Of a DNA stretch of 64,000 nt, positions 42,387 to 50,123 are shown one piece after another. This DNA comes from Sphingomonas sp. TDK1 (GTDB lineage Bacteria; Pseudomonadota; Alphaproteobacteria; Sphingomonadales; Sphingomonadaceae): assembly GCF_001650735.1 (NCBI RefSeq), contig NZ_LXVY01000048.1:124001-188000 (forward strand). Reading direction: 5' to 3'. The notes under the pieces are model-generated. The model was not told where the DNA came from, did no database searches, and saw nothing but the letters and a program-made list of their open reading frames with translations. Both the position numbers and the translations under genes were made by a program. Within the stretch, counting starts at the first letter, position 1; each line of letters starts with the position of its first letter.

Positions 42387-42995
42387 ATGTGGAATCTACC
42401 GAGCCGCTTCGCCTTTTTGCGGGACGAAGCAGAATTGCCGGCAATGGTGCACACCGCACTCGATCTACTGGGTACCAAGGAACTTGCCGGCACCGCCAAC
42501 AACCCCGGCATCTTGGAGTGGGCGAAGGAGATCAACGAGATCTGCAAGCGCCCCTATGACAATTGGGCGGAAGACTTCTTCAATGCGGACTCGATCCCCT
42601 GGTGCGGGCTGTTCCTCGGCGTCGTCGCCGCCCGGACCTGCCAGAACCGGCCCGAACGCATGCCGCCGAACAAATATCTGAGCGCCCTTGCCTGGGCCGA
42701 CTGGGGCACGCCGGGCTCGACCCACACACCGCCCTCGATCGACGATATCTGCCTGGGCGACGTGATCGTGCTGCGGCGGGACGGCGGCGGCCATGTGTTC
42801 CTCGCGCTGGGCGTCAGCCGCGACGGCAAGCGGATCTTCGGGATCGGCGGCAACCAGTCCGACGCGGTGACCATCGCCGATTTCGACGCCGAACGGCTGA
42901 AGGCCGTCCGCCGCCCGGTCTATAATCGCCGCCCCGCCGGTGCGCGCCACATTGTTCTCGCCGAAAAGGGCGTGCTCTCCGTCGACGAAGCCTGA
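42387..42995 (+). CDS. TIGR02594-type NlpC/P60-like amidase
   Basis: 202 residues, no signal peptide. It matches the TIGR02594 family of CHAP/NlpC-like proteins: HTALDLLGTKELAGTANNPG, SIPWCGLFLGVVAA (probable catalytic Cys), LAWADWGTP, GDVIVLRRDGGGHVFLALGV (catalytic His) and GIGGNQSDAVTIADF. Family members occur in phages and prophage-like loci as peptidoglycan hydrolases. Here it has its own promoter and lies between nusG and an unknown membrane protein. Because no export signal is seen, it either needs a holin-like partner or works in the cytoplasm. Confidence 0.85.
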   Translation: MWNLPSRFAFLRDEAELPAMVHTALDLLGTKELAGTANNPGILEWAKEINEICKRPYDNWAEDFFNADSIPWCGLFLGVVAARTCQNRPERMPPNKYLSALAWADWGTPGSTHTPPSIDDICLGDVIVLRRDGGGHVFLALGVSRDGKRIFGIGGNQSDAVTIADFDAERLKAVRRPVYNRRPAGARHIVLAEKGVLSVDEA

Positions 42996-43109
42996 TCGAC
43001 TGCCCGGGCGGCAGCACGTCGCGCCGCCGCCCCACTACCGATCGACACGCAGAACGCCGCCCTCAACGCGGCGCGGTCTCCGCAGCGGAGCAGTGGGAGG
43101 AGGAAATCG

Positions 43110-44588
43110 ATGAACTGGCACATCCTTCTGGCGGCCGCGTTCGCCGCCCTGGTGCCACTGGCGCTGATCGTGACCGGCGTGGAATTGCGCAAGGTGCGGC
43201 TGCGGATCGTCCAGGACCTCAAGAACTCGGTGTTCAGCAAGGTCGACCGGGACCTGCCGCAACTCGCGCTCGCCCAGGCCCGCTACGATCAGGCGAAGGA
43301 CAATGGCAGGACGCTCGGCGGGCGGCAGGACCAGCTGAAGCAATATCTGGGCGGCAGCTTCTACTTCGCCGTCTCCTTTGCCGGCTTCCTCCTCCTCTTC
43401 GATCCGATCAGCGCGCTTCTCAGCGCCAGCGGCCCGGCGCTCGGCGTGGTCCCTGCGATTTTCTGGCTGCCCCTCCCCCGCGCCACGCCCCTGCTGGAGC
43501 TGGAAGCGATGCGCAAAAGCGCGGCGATCGCGGGCTTTGCCTTTCTCGGCGGCTATGTGTTCAATCTGCGCTACCTGATCCGCCAGACGCTGAACCAGGA
43601 ACTGAGCGCACTGGCCTTTGTCCGCGCAGGGCTGCGCCTGCTGCAGGGCGTGGTGCTGGCGGAGGTCCTGTACCATATCGGCGCCGCCACCGCCGTCGGC
43701 GCAACGGCGAGCGGCACCGCCGTCGGTGCCGGTGCCTTCGCGACCGCCTTGGGCGCTGCCTTCGTGCTCGGCTATTATCCCGATGTCGGCCTGGGGCGGA
43801 TCGCGCGCTTCGTGTCGATCCAGGTGAAGCAGATCGACGAGGATGCCCTGCGCCACTGCAAGTCGATCCCGCTCGAGGTCATCGACGGGATCGACCAGGA
43901 AATCAGCTTCCGCCTGCAGGAAAGCAATCTGTACGACGTGCAGAATCTCGCCGTCGCCAACCCGATCGAACTCTATGCCGAATCCCCCTATACGCTGATC
44001 CAGGCGTTCGACTGGGTGCTTCAGGCGCAGCTCTGCCTCGTCGTCGGGATCAACCCGTTCTTCGCGCTGAAGCGACACGGCATCCGCACCATCTTCGATC
44101 TCGAGCGCGCGATCCTGTCCACCGGCGCGCCGCCCAGTTATGTGCGCGGCGTGCTGACGGTCGTGCTGTCGGAGGCGGATGACGATTTCAAGAACATGGT
44201 CGGCGTACCCGCCGCCAACGGATCGCTGGCGACGCTTGCCGACGAGGAGGTAGTGAAGATCGCCCGGCATATCGTCGCGATCGTTGCCGACGACCTGCAC
44301 GTCCATCGCCTCCGGGCGTTGTGGACGGCGATCAAGAACAGCACCGCCGGCTCGCACGACGACAGCCCCGTCTGGCTGTTCGATGTGGGATGGCTCCCGG
44401 GCGACCAGCCCCATTCGCGGGAAGGTTGCGGGCCGGACCGTCCCCGCGACGGCGGTGCCGAAGGCTCGCCGGAGGATGCCGCCGCCGAGCGACCGACGGG
44501 CCCCAGGCCCGATGCGCCGACCAGCGGACGCCCCGCGCGTGCACGCCCTGCCCATGCGGCGCAGGACCAGCCGGCACCGGCGGACTGA
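43110..44588 (+). CDS. Multi-pass membrane protein, unknown function
   Basis: 492 residues. There is an N-terminal membrane helix (ILLAAAFAALVPLALIVTG), a short cytoplasmic coiled segment, then two to four further helices at about 85-260 (FYFAVSFAGFLLLF; AAIAGFAFLGGYVFNL; an Ala/Gly-rich stretch near 205-235). A soluble domain at about 265-430 follows (AESPYTLIQAFDWVLQAQLC, HGIRTIFDLERAILSTG). The tail of about 70 residues is disordered and rich in Pro, Ala, Arg and Asp. I do not recognise the family. It lies 114 bases downstream of the amidase gene on the same strand, and the two may form a unit. Confidence 0.8.
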   Translation: MNWHILLAAAFAALVPLALIVTGVELRKVRLRIVQDLKNSVFSKVDRDLPQLALAQARYDQAKDNGRTLGGRQDQLKQYLGGSFYFAVSFAGFLLLFDPISALLSASGPALGVVPAIFWLPLPRATPLLELEAMRKSAAIAGFAFLGGYVFNLRYLIRQTLNQELSALAFVRAGLRLLQGVVLAEVLYHIGAATAVGATASGTAVGAGAFATALGAAFVLGYYPDVGLGRIARFVSIQVKQIDEDALRHCKSIPLEVIDGIDQEISFRLQESNLYDVQNLAVANPIELYAESPYTLIQAFDWVLQAQLCLVVGINPFFALKRHGIRTIFDLERAILSTGAPPSYVRGVLTVVLSEADDDFKNMVGVPAANGSLATLADEEVVKIARHIVAIVADDLHVHRLRALWTAIKNSTAGSHDDSPVWLFDVGWLPGDQPHSREGCGPDRPRDGGAEGSPEDAAAERPTGPRPDAPTSGRPARARPAHAAQDQPAPAD

Positions 44589-44696
44589 TCCGCCCGCAAC
44601 CGCGACCATCAAGGACGGACGGTCGCGTCCGCGCGATGCCGGGTTCGGCCGGGCGAGAGCCGGAACCTGCGTCCCGCCCCCACCCGTCCGGACCGA

Positions 44697-45305
44697 TCAG
44701 AGTACCGTCGGCTCGCGATAGGCGGCGCGTTCGCGCTCGATCTCGTCGCGCGTATAGGCCGGTGCCTTGTCGTCGAACGCGGTCCAGCCGGACTGGCGAT
44801 AGGCCGCACCGCGCGTCGCGGCATCGACGCCACGACCGTTCAGCACCGATTCCGCCCGGGGCGCCAGCTCGTCGGACACGCGGGCGCTCACCAGCGTCCC
44901 ACCGCGGCGCACGCCCTCGGAATAGACATGCGCATCCGCCTCGCTCTCGCCGGCATTCTTGAGCGCACCGACGATGCCGCCCGTGGCCGCGCCGCCGATG
45001 CCGCCGATTGCGGCACCCGCCGCGGTCGAGGCGAGCCAGCCGGCCGCCACGATCGGGCCGAGCCCCGGGATCGCCAGCAGGCCGAGTCCGGCGAGCAGGC
45101 CGCCCACGCCGCCCAGCGCCGCGCCGGTCGAGGCACCGCGCGTCACATCGCCATGTTCGTTGACGTCAGTGACGTCATGGTCGCCATGCGTATTGTTGGC
45201 GACGATGCTGAGATCGCTGTGCGGCACGCCGAGGCGCTCCAGCTCGCTCACCGCGGCCTTGGCATCGGAATAATCGTCGAACAGACGGGTAATGGTCCGG
45301 CTCAT
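44697..45305 (-). CDS. General stress protein 17M-like protein
   Basis: 202 residues. The N-terminal fold (MSRTITRLFDDYSDAKAAVSELERLGVPHS) matches the general stress protein 17M-like (YflT) domain. It is followed by two Gly/Ala-rich hydrophobic stretches (GAALGGVGGLLAGLGLLAI and AAGAAIGGIGGAATGGI) of the glycine-zipper type and a charged C-terminus. Such proteins are induced by stress in sphingomonads, and the molecular role is unknown. It lies 27 bases downstream of the next small secreted-protein gene. Confidence 0.8.
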   Translation of the reverse strand: MSRTITRLFDDYSDAKAAVSELERLGVPHSDLSIVANNTHGDHDVTDVNEHGDVTRGASTGAALGGVGGLLAGLGLLAIPGLGPIVAAGWLASTAAGAAIGGIGGAATGGIVGALKNAGESEADAHVYSEGVRRGGTLVSARVSDELAPRAESVLNGRGVDAATRGAAYRQSGWTAFDDKAPAYTRDEIERERAAYREPTVL

Positions 45306-45332
45306 GGCATTTCTCCTGCAGAAATCGGGGGG

Positions 45333-45644
45333 TTAGCGCGCGGTGATGTTGCCCTTGTAGTCGAGCGTCACGGTCACCTTCTTGCCGTTCTTCATCGCCA
45401 TGCCCTGCCAGGCGCCGTTCTCGGTGCCCTTCAGCCCGGCGATGTCGGTATAGCCCGCCTTGGCGAGCCGGCCCTTGGCCTGGCTTTCGGTGAAGGAGCT
45501 GTGGCCCTTGGCGGGTGCTGCGACATGGTGCGCGGTGCCGTCCTTGACGACCGGGTTGTGCGAGCCCGACTGGCCGCTGCTCTGCGCAGCCGCCCCCGTC
45601 GTCGCGAGCCCAAGCGCCGCGACGGCCATGATGATGCGTTTCAT
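45333..45644 (-). CDS. Small secreted protein, PepSY-like
   Basis: 103 residues from ATG 45644. This start has AGAGGA at the right distance, while an ATG six bases upstream does not. The signal peptide is MKRIIMAVAALGLATTGAAA. The mature domain (ESQAKGRLAKAGYTDIAGLK, then GTENGAWQGMAMKNGKKVTV and LDYKGNITAR) resembles a single PepSY-type repeat. It is likely periplasmic and co-transcribed with the downstream stress protein gene. Confidence 0.75.
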   Translation of the reverse strand: MKRIIMAVAALGLATTGAAAQSSGQSGSHNPVVKDGTAHHVAAPAKGHSSFTESQAKGRLAKAGYTDIAGLKGTENGAWQGMAMKNGKKVTVTLDYKGNITAR

Positions 45645-45816
45645 GCCCATTCCTCTCATTATCGAAGCTGTCCCCGCCCCGCCGAACCTCCCGGCGATGT
45701 GGAGAATTTCCTAAACCTCCGAACCACTTGATAAGTTCATCGGCCCGGATCATTGGCCGCCGCTTGCCAGCGACGCCACGCGCCGCCACTGTTCCCGTCG
45801 AACATCGGGGAAGCCA

Positions 45817-46902
45817 ATGCCGCAGACCACTAAAGCCCAGACCCGCGCGCGCGTGGTGCTCGCCGCCGCCATTGCCGCCGCCGCCTTGTGGATCGGGATG
45901 GCATTCGTGCCGGCGGTGCTCTGGGCGGGGGTGCTCGCGATCGGGGTGGAGCCGGTCCGGGTTTGGCTGAGCGCACGGATGCCCGGCCGTCCGACGGTGG
46001 TCGCCGCGCTGCTCACCCTCGCCATCCTGCTCGTCGTGCTGATCCCGCTGTCGATCGCGATCAGCCAGGCGCTGGTCGAGGCGCAGTCCGTCGCCGCCTG
46101 GATTTCGGATGCCCGCGCGCACGGCGTGCCGCTGCCCGACTGGGTCGCCCGGCTGCCCTGGGGCCGCGAGCAGGTCACCGCCTGGTGGAATCTCCACCTG
46201 GTCACCCCGGAAGCCGCCGCCGCCGAGTTCGGCCGCCTGGATCAGTCGCTGTGGCGCAGCCATTCGCAGGCCTTCACCCACAGCCTGATCCGCCGGGTGG
46301 TGGTGTTCGCCTTCACCCTCGTCGTGCTGTTCTTCCTGCTGCGCGACCGCGACAATATCGTCCGCCAGCTCGAGCGCGGCGCGACCCGCGCGTTCGGCGA
46401 CGCCGGCGATCGGCTGGGTCGCCAGATCTTCGCGGCGGTGCGCGGCGCGGTGGACGGCATGGTGCTGCTGGGGCTGGCGCAGGGCATCCTGATGGCGATC
46501 CTGTTCGCGATCGGCGGCGTGCCGCACCCGATCCTGCTCGGGCTGTTCTCGGGGCTGGCCTCGATCATCCCGTTCGGGCTGGCGGTGGTGCTGGTGCTGG
46601 CGCTGCTGCTGCTGCTCGCCAAGGGCGCGGTGATGGCGGCAATCGTGGTCGGCGCGATCGGCTATGCGCTCAACTTCGTGATCGACCATTTCCTGCGCCC
46701 GAGCCTGATCGGCGGCACCACCCGCCTGCCGTTCGTCTGGGTACTGATCGGCATCCTGGGCGGCGTGGAGACGATCGGGCTGCTCGGCCTGTTCGTCGGC
46801 CCGGCGGTGATGGCGGCGCTGGTGCTGCTGTGGCGGGAGTGGGTGGCCGAGGGCGATATCGGCGGTGCCGAGGCCGGGCATACGGCGGAACTGCGGCCGT
46901 GA
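45817..46902 (+). CDS. AI-2E-family transporter
   Basis: 361 residues with about eight membrane segments, divergent from the stress gene pair. Family features are the paired N-terminal helices, a soluble middle segment (SVAAWISDARAHGVPLPDWV), FTLVVLFFLLRDRDNIVRQL, RGAVDGMVLLGLAQGILMAI, and the C-terminal FVIDHFLRPSLIGGTTRLPF with GLLGLFVGPAVMAALVLL. Members export diverse small molecules or Na+/H+. The AI-2 link is historical and should not be assumed. Confidence 0.9.
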   Translation: MPQTTKAQTRARVVLAAAIAAAALWIGMAFVPAVLWAGVLAIGVEPVRVWLSARMPGRPTVVAALLTLAILLVVLIPLSIAISQALVEAQSVAAWISDARAHGVPLPDWVARLPWGREQVTAWWNLHLVTPEAAAAEFGRLDQSLWRSHSQAFTHSLIRRVVVFAFTLVVLFFLLRDRDNIVRQLERGATRAFGDAGDRLGRQIFAAVRGAVDGMVLLGLAQGILMAILFAIGGVPHPILLGLFSGLASIIPFGLAVVLVLALLLLLAKGAVMAAIVVGAIGYALNFVIDHFLRPSLIGGTTRLPFVWVLIGILGGVETIGLLGLFVGPAVMAALVLLWREWVAEGDIGGAEAGHTAELRP

Positions 46903-46992
46903 GGTTCAGGGCGCGGGCTGCCGCGCTTGCCACGGGCCTCTTGCGAGCTCGCTCCGGGATGGAGCCCTGCCGTCTGCCCCCTGCCCCTCAGT

Positions 46993-48366
46993 CTATTCGT
47001 CTGCCATCAGCACATACGCACGCGACGTGCCGCTGATTCCCTGCCGGTCTCGGGCATCATAGTCGAACCATATCAGCCGTCGCCCGGAGGCCAGTCTCCT
47101 CAGGGTGAGGGTGCCGTCGGCCGCCTGCGTGACGGAAAGATAACTGGCGAACTGCGCCGGAACCCGTACGGCGGTCAGCTGGACGGCTTGAACGTTCAGG
47201 GGGCCTCCCACCGTCAGATCGATATCGTTGCACGTCGGAGAATCCGTGCCCGTAGCGCATTGACTTGCCAGCATCGTCTGGCTGATCGCGACAATCTTGA
47301 AGTAATCGACCACCGGCGCAAAGGTCGCGGATGCAACGGCTATTGGCTGAATGCTGCCGAACTCCAGAAATCCGGCGACTAGATCGTCAGACGTGATTGC
47401 GGAAATGCGAGAAATTTGCGCGGCGGTGGGTGCGCTGGTGTTGAATAGTATGTCCAGCTCGGGCAGCACCAGCAACCGCAAGCCATACTCGATGTCGGCG
47501 ATCCGCGCCGCCGTCGTCAGATGCCGATCGACGGCCTCGCCGAAGCGGGCGAGCAATTGCGCAGCAGTGCGGCGGCCCGCATCGTTGGTAAACGCGGCGC
47601 GCCTTGAGCGGTTGAGGATTTGCAGAACCGAATCGGGCGCGTTGAAGTTGACCGGACCGGCGAGAAGCTGCGCCCGCACGGCGTCGAGATTCGGCTTCAC
47701 CTCGATCGCTCCGGTGGCCGTCGGGTTGCCCGTCGTTTCGAGGCCGGCCTGCGCCAGCAGCTTCAGGTTGAGTGCCGTGACCTGCCGGCCCCGCACCTGC
47801 GTTGCAATGTCAGGCCTGGCCAAGGCGGCGAAGCCGTCGAAGTTTCCGAGCTCAAGCCCGGTGAGATCCAGGCCCATGTTGGTCGCGAGGACGCGTTCGT
47901 CCGTCGTTCCGAACAGGCTGGTAACGGGCGAATAGATCGCCGCCCGCAGCGGCGCGCCGATTTTGGTGTAGACGAAGCCAGTGAGCGCGCTAGCGCCGGA
48001 CAACTGTCCGATGAAGCTGGCCTCCGCCGGCGGCGTGGTCGGGCTTTGCCGCCCAACAGCGTCACGGCCGAACTCGCCGGATCGATTGCTCACGACCCCA
48101 ACATCGGCGTTGCCCTGAACGGAATCGCCAAAGAGGCCGCTGCCGTTCGTGTCGAAGATCACCTGACTCACCATCGGCGCAGCGGCGACGGCCCGGAAGG
48201 GCACGTTGGCGGACGGGCTCGAGGTGGGCGTTGGCGTCGGGGCTGGCGTCGGCGTGGGGGCCGGTGCGGGTACCGACGGCGCTCCGCCCGAACCTCCACC
48301 TCCCCCGCCGCCGCATCCACTCACCGCAAGTGCCAACAGCATCGCCGGAAACGTCAGAGCGCGCAT
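46993..48366 (-). CDS. Large lipoprotein, unknown function
   Basis: 457 residues from ATG 48366, with GAGGGGA at ribosome-site distance. The lipoprotein signal is MRALTFPAMLLALAVSGCGG. A Gly run and a Pro/Thr/Ala repeat linker (about residues 25-50) follow, typical of surface-exposed proteins. The rest is a folded domain of about 400 residues with segments such as VIFDTNGSGLFGDS and TSLFGTTDERVLATNMGLDL, ending RRLIWFDYDARDRQG. I do not recognise a family. The GC content and codon use resemble the surroundings less than those of the ribosomal genes next to it. Confidence 0.75.
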   Translation of the reverse strand: MRALTFPAMLLALAVSGCGGGGGGGSGGAPSVPAPAPTPTPAPTPTPTSSPSANVPFRAVAAAPMVSQVIFDTNGSGLFGDSVQGNADVGVVSNRSGEFGRDAVGRQSPTTPPAEASFIGQLSGASALTGFVYTKIGAPLRAAIYSPVTSLFGTTDERVLATNMGLDLTGLELGNFDGFAALARPDIATQVRGRQVTALNLKLLAQAGLETTGNPTATGAIEVKPNLDAVRAQLLAGPVNFNAPDSVLQILNRSRRAAFTNDAGRRTAAQLLARFGEAVDRHLTTAARIADIEYGLRLLVLPELDILFNTSAPTAAQISRISAITSDDLVAGFLEFGSIQPIAVASATFAPVVDYFKIVAISQTMLASQCATGTDSPTCNDIDLTVGGPLNVQAVQLTAVRVPAQFASYLSVTQAADGTLTLRRLASGRRLIWFDYDARDRQGISGTSRAYVLMADE

Positions 48367-48674
48367 ATTTTCCCCTCGCCCGCCATCGTAGAGTAGCGAA
48401 CCACGCTCGTCCATGGGCCTAGCGGTAGCATGGCTGGAACGCTGACGGACGGATTCCCCGGCCGCAGGACTGGCCAGCGGTCCCGGTGGCACCGCGCGCT
48501 GTCGCGCCTCGCCCGCCATCCATGCTTGCAAGGACGGAAAGCGGGCCTCCTCGCCCCCTTGCCTCCCGCCCCCCTTTCCGCTAAGGCCGCGCGCTTCCAA
48601 GCACACAGCTCGGGAACCATGCGGGAGGCGGCCTCTGGTCGTCGCTTGTACCGCTCGACTTGAAAGAGAGTGAC
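48367..48674 (+). promoter_or_regulatory. Divergent promoter region and leader of rplK-rplA
   Basis: A 308-base gap. TTGCCT (48559-48564) and TAAGGC (48582-48587), 17 bases apart, are the best promoter candidate for rplK, leaving an untranslated leader of about 80 bases. The promoter of the divergent lipoprotein gene must lie in the left half but is not clear. No ORF in the gap looks real. Confidence 0.5.
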
Positions 48675-49106
48675 ATGGCTAAGAAGATTACCGGCTATAT
48701 CAAGCTGCAGGTGGCCGCCGGCGCCGCAAACCCCTCGCCGCCGATCGGCCCTGCCCTGGGTCAGCGCGGCGTGAACATCATGGAATTCTGCAAGGCGTTC
48801 AACGCCGCGACCGGTGACGTCGAGAAGGGCACGCCCCTCCCCACCGTCATCACCGTCTATGCGGACCGTAGCTTCTCGTTCGAGACCAAGACGCCCCCGG
48901 CGACCTATCTCCTGAAGAAGGCGATCAACCTGAAGTCGGGCTCGAAGGAGCCGGGCAAGGCTGTCGCGGGCAAGATCAAGCGCTCGCAGCTGGCCGAAAT
49001 CGCCCAGGTGAAGATGAAGGATCTGAACGCCAACGACATCGACGCGGCGACCAAGATCATCGAAGGTTCGGCCCGCGCGATGGGCCTCGAAGTGGTGGAG
49101 GGCTGA
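48675..49106 (+). CDS. rplK: 50S ribosomal protein L11
   Basis: 143 residues from ATG 48675 (MAKKITGYIKLQVAAGAANP). It has the L11 N-domain motif PSPPIGPALGQRGVNIMEFC and the rRNA-binding C-domain, with KKAINLKSGSKEPGK and VKMKDLNANDIDAATKIIEG. It is part of the GTPase-associated centre. The open frame upstream (MKESD) is the ribosome-site region, not coding. rplA follows four bases after the stop. Confidence 0.98.
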   Translation: MAKKITGYIKLQVAAGAANPSPPIGPALGQRGVNIMEFCKAFNAATGDVEKGTPLPTVITVYADRSFSFETKTPPATYLLKKAINLKSGSKEPGKAVAGKIKRSQLAEIAQVKMKDLNANDIDAATKIIEGSARAMGLEVVEG

Positions 49107-49110
49107 TTCC

Positions 49111-49803
49111 ATGGCAAAGCTGACCAAGAAGCAGAAGACCTGGACCGTCGACCCCGTGAAGCTGCACGGCGTGGATGAAGCGATCGCGCTGGTGAAGCAG
49201 TATGCGACCGCCAAGTTCGACGAGTCGATCGAAGTCGCGCTGAACCTCGGCGTCGATCCGCGCCACGCCGACCAGATGGTCCGCGGCGTCGTCACGCTGC
49301 CGGCCGGCACCGGCAAGACCGTGCGCGTGGGCGTGTTCGCCCGCGGCGCCAAGGCCGAGGAAGCCCTGGCTGCCGGCGCGGACGTCGTCGGCGCCGAAGA
49401 CCTGATGGAAGCCATCCAGGGCGGCAAGATCGATTTCGATCGCTGCATCGCCACCCCGGACATGATGGGCCTGGTCGGCCGTCTCGGTAAGGTGCTGGGT
49501 CCGAAGGGCCTGATGCCGAACCCGAAGCTCGGCACCGTGACCATGAACGTCGCCGAAGCGGTGAAGGCCGCCAAGGGCGGTCAGGTGGAATACCGCGTCG
49601 AAAAGGCCGGCATCATCCACTCGGGCATCGGCAAGGTGAGCTTCTCGAACGAAGACCTGCGCCGCAACTTCGACGCGCTGGTCGACGCGGTCGTCAAGGC
49701 CAAGCCGGCGGGTGCCAAGGGCAAGTACCTCCAGAAGGTCGCGCTCTCCTCGTCGATGGGCCCGGGCGTGAAGGTGGATACCGCGGAAGTCGCCGCGGCC
49801 TGA
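49111..49803 (+). CDS. rplA: 50S ribosomal protein L1
   Basis: 230 residues. L1 motifs are VDEAIALVKQYATAKFDESI, VALNLGVDPRHADQMVRG, GLVGRLGKVLGPKGLMPNPK, and GTVTMNVAEAVKAAKGGQVE. It forms the L1 stalk and, in other bacteria, represses its own L11-L1 mRNA. A terminator follows immediately, so this is a two-gene operon separate from rplJL. Confidence 0.98.
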   Translation: MAKLTKKQKTWTVDPVKLHGVDEAIALVKQYATAKFDESIEVALNLGVDPRHADQMVRGVVTLPAGTGKTVRVGVFARGAKAEEALAAGADVVGAEDLMEAIQGGKIDFDRCIATPDMMGLVGRLGKVLGPKGLMPNPKLGTVTMNVAEAVKAAKGGQVEYRVEKAGIIHSGIGKVSFSNEDLRRNFDALVDAVVKAKPAGAKGKYLQKVALSSSMGPGVKVDTAEVAAA

Positions 49804-49828
49804 TCCTTCGGGAAACCAGACAAACGAA

Positions 49829-49857
49829 AAGGGCCGGGAGCGATCCCGGCCCTTTTT
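49829..49857 (+). terminator. Rho-independent terminator of rplK-rplA
   Basis: AAGGGCCGGGA (49829-49839) pairs with TCCCGGCCCTT (49844-49854) around GCGA, followed by T-rich sequence. Confidence 0.92.
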
Positions 49858-50123
49858 GCATGCGCGGCCGTATCCGCCGGGGACACCGGGCGAATCATCG
49901 GATCGGCCGGCGCGCTCGGTCGCCACGCCCCCACGCGCCCCGCACGACGCGCCCGCGAACATCTGCAACAATTTGCAAACGTCGCCACTTTTTTTGTAAC
50001 CTCACCGAAACAAATTGCGCGGCGCCTGTCATGGATGTGACGCGGATCCGACGCCGAGACGTTCGACACCCCGATTAGGGGGCGCCCTTAAGACCAATAA
50101 GGGTCCAAAGGGAGATTCCATCC
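49858..50123 (+). other. Upstream region of the TonB receptor gene
   Basis: With the terminator this makes a 320-base gap. An AT-rich patch at about 49970-50015 (CAACAATTTGCAAACG, then CACTTTTTTTGTAACC) is the likely promoter and regulator area. GGGAG precedes the receptor ATG. I see no ORF or RNA gene. Confidence 0.5.

Noticed and set aside
45175..46881. A 568-codon minus-strand open frame over the AI-2E gene and the stress-gene promoter region
   Set aside because: It is Gln/His/Arg-rich shadow sequence, and the plus-strand AI-2E protein has clear membrane helices.
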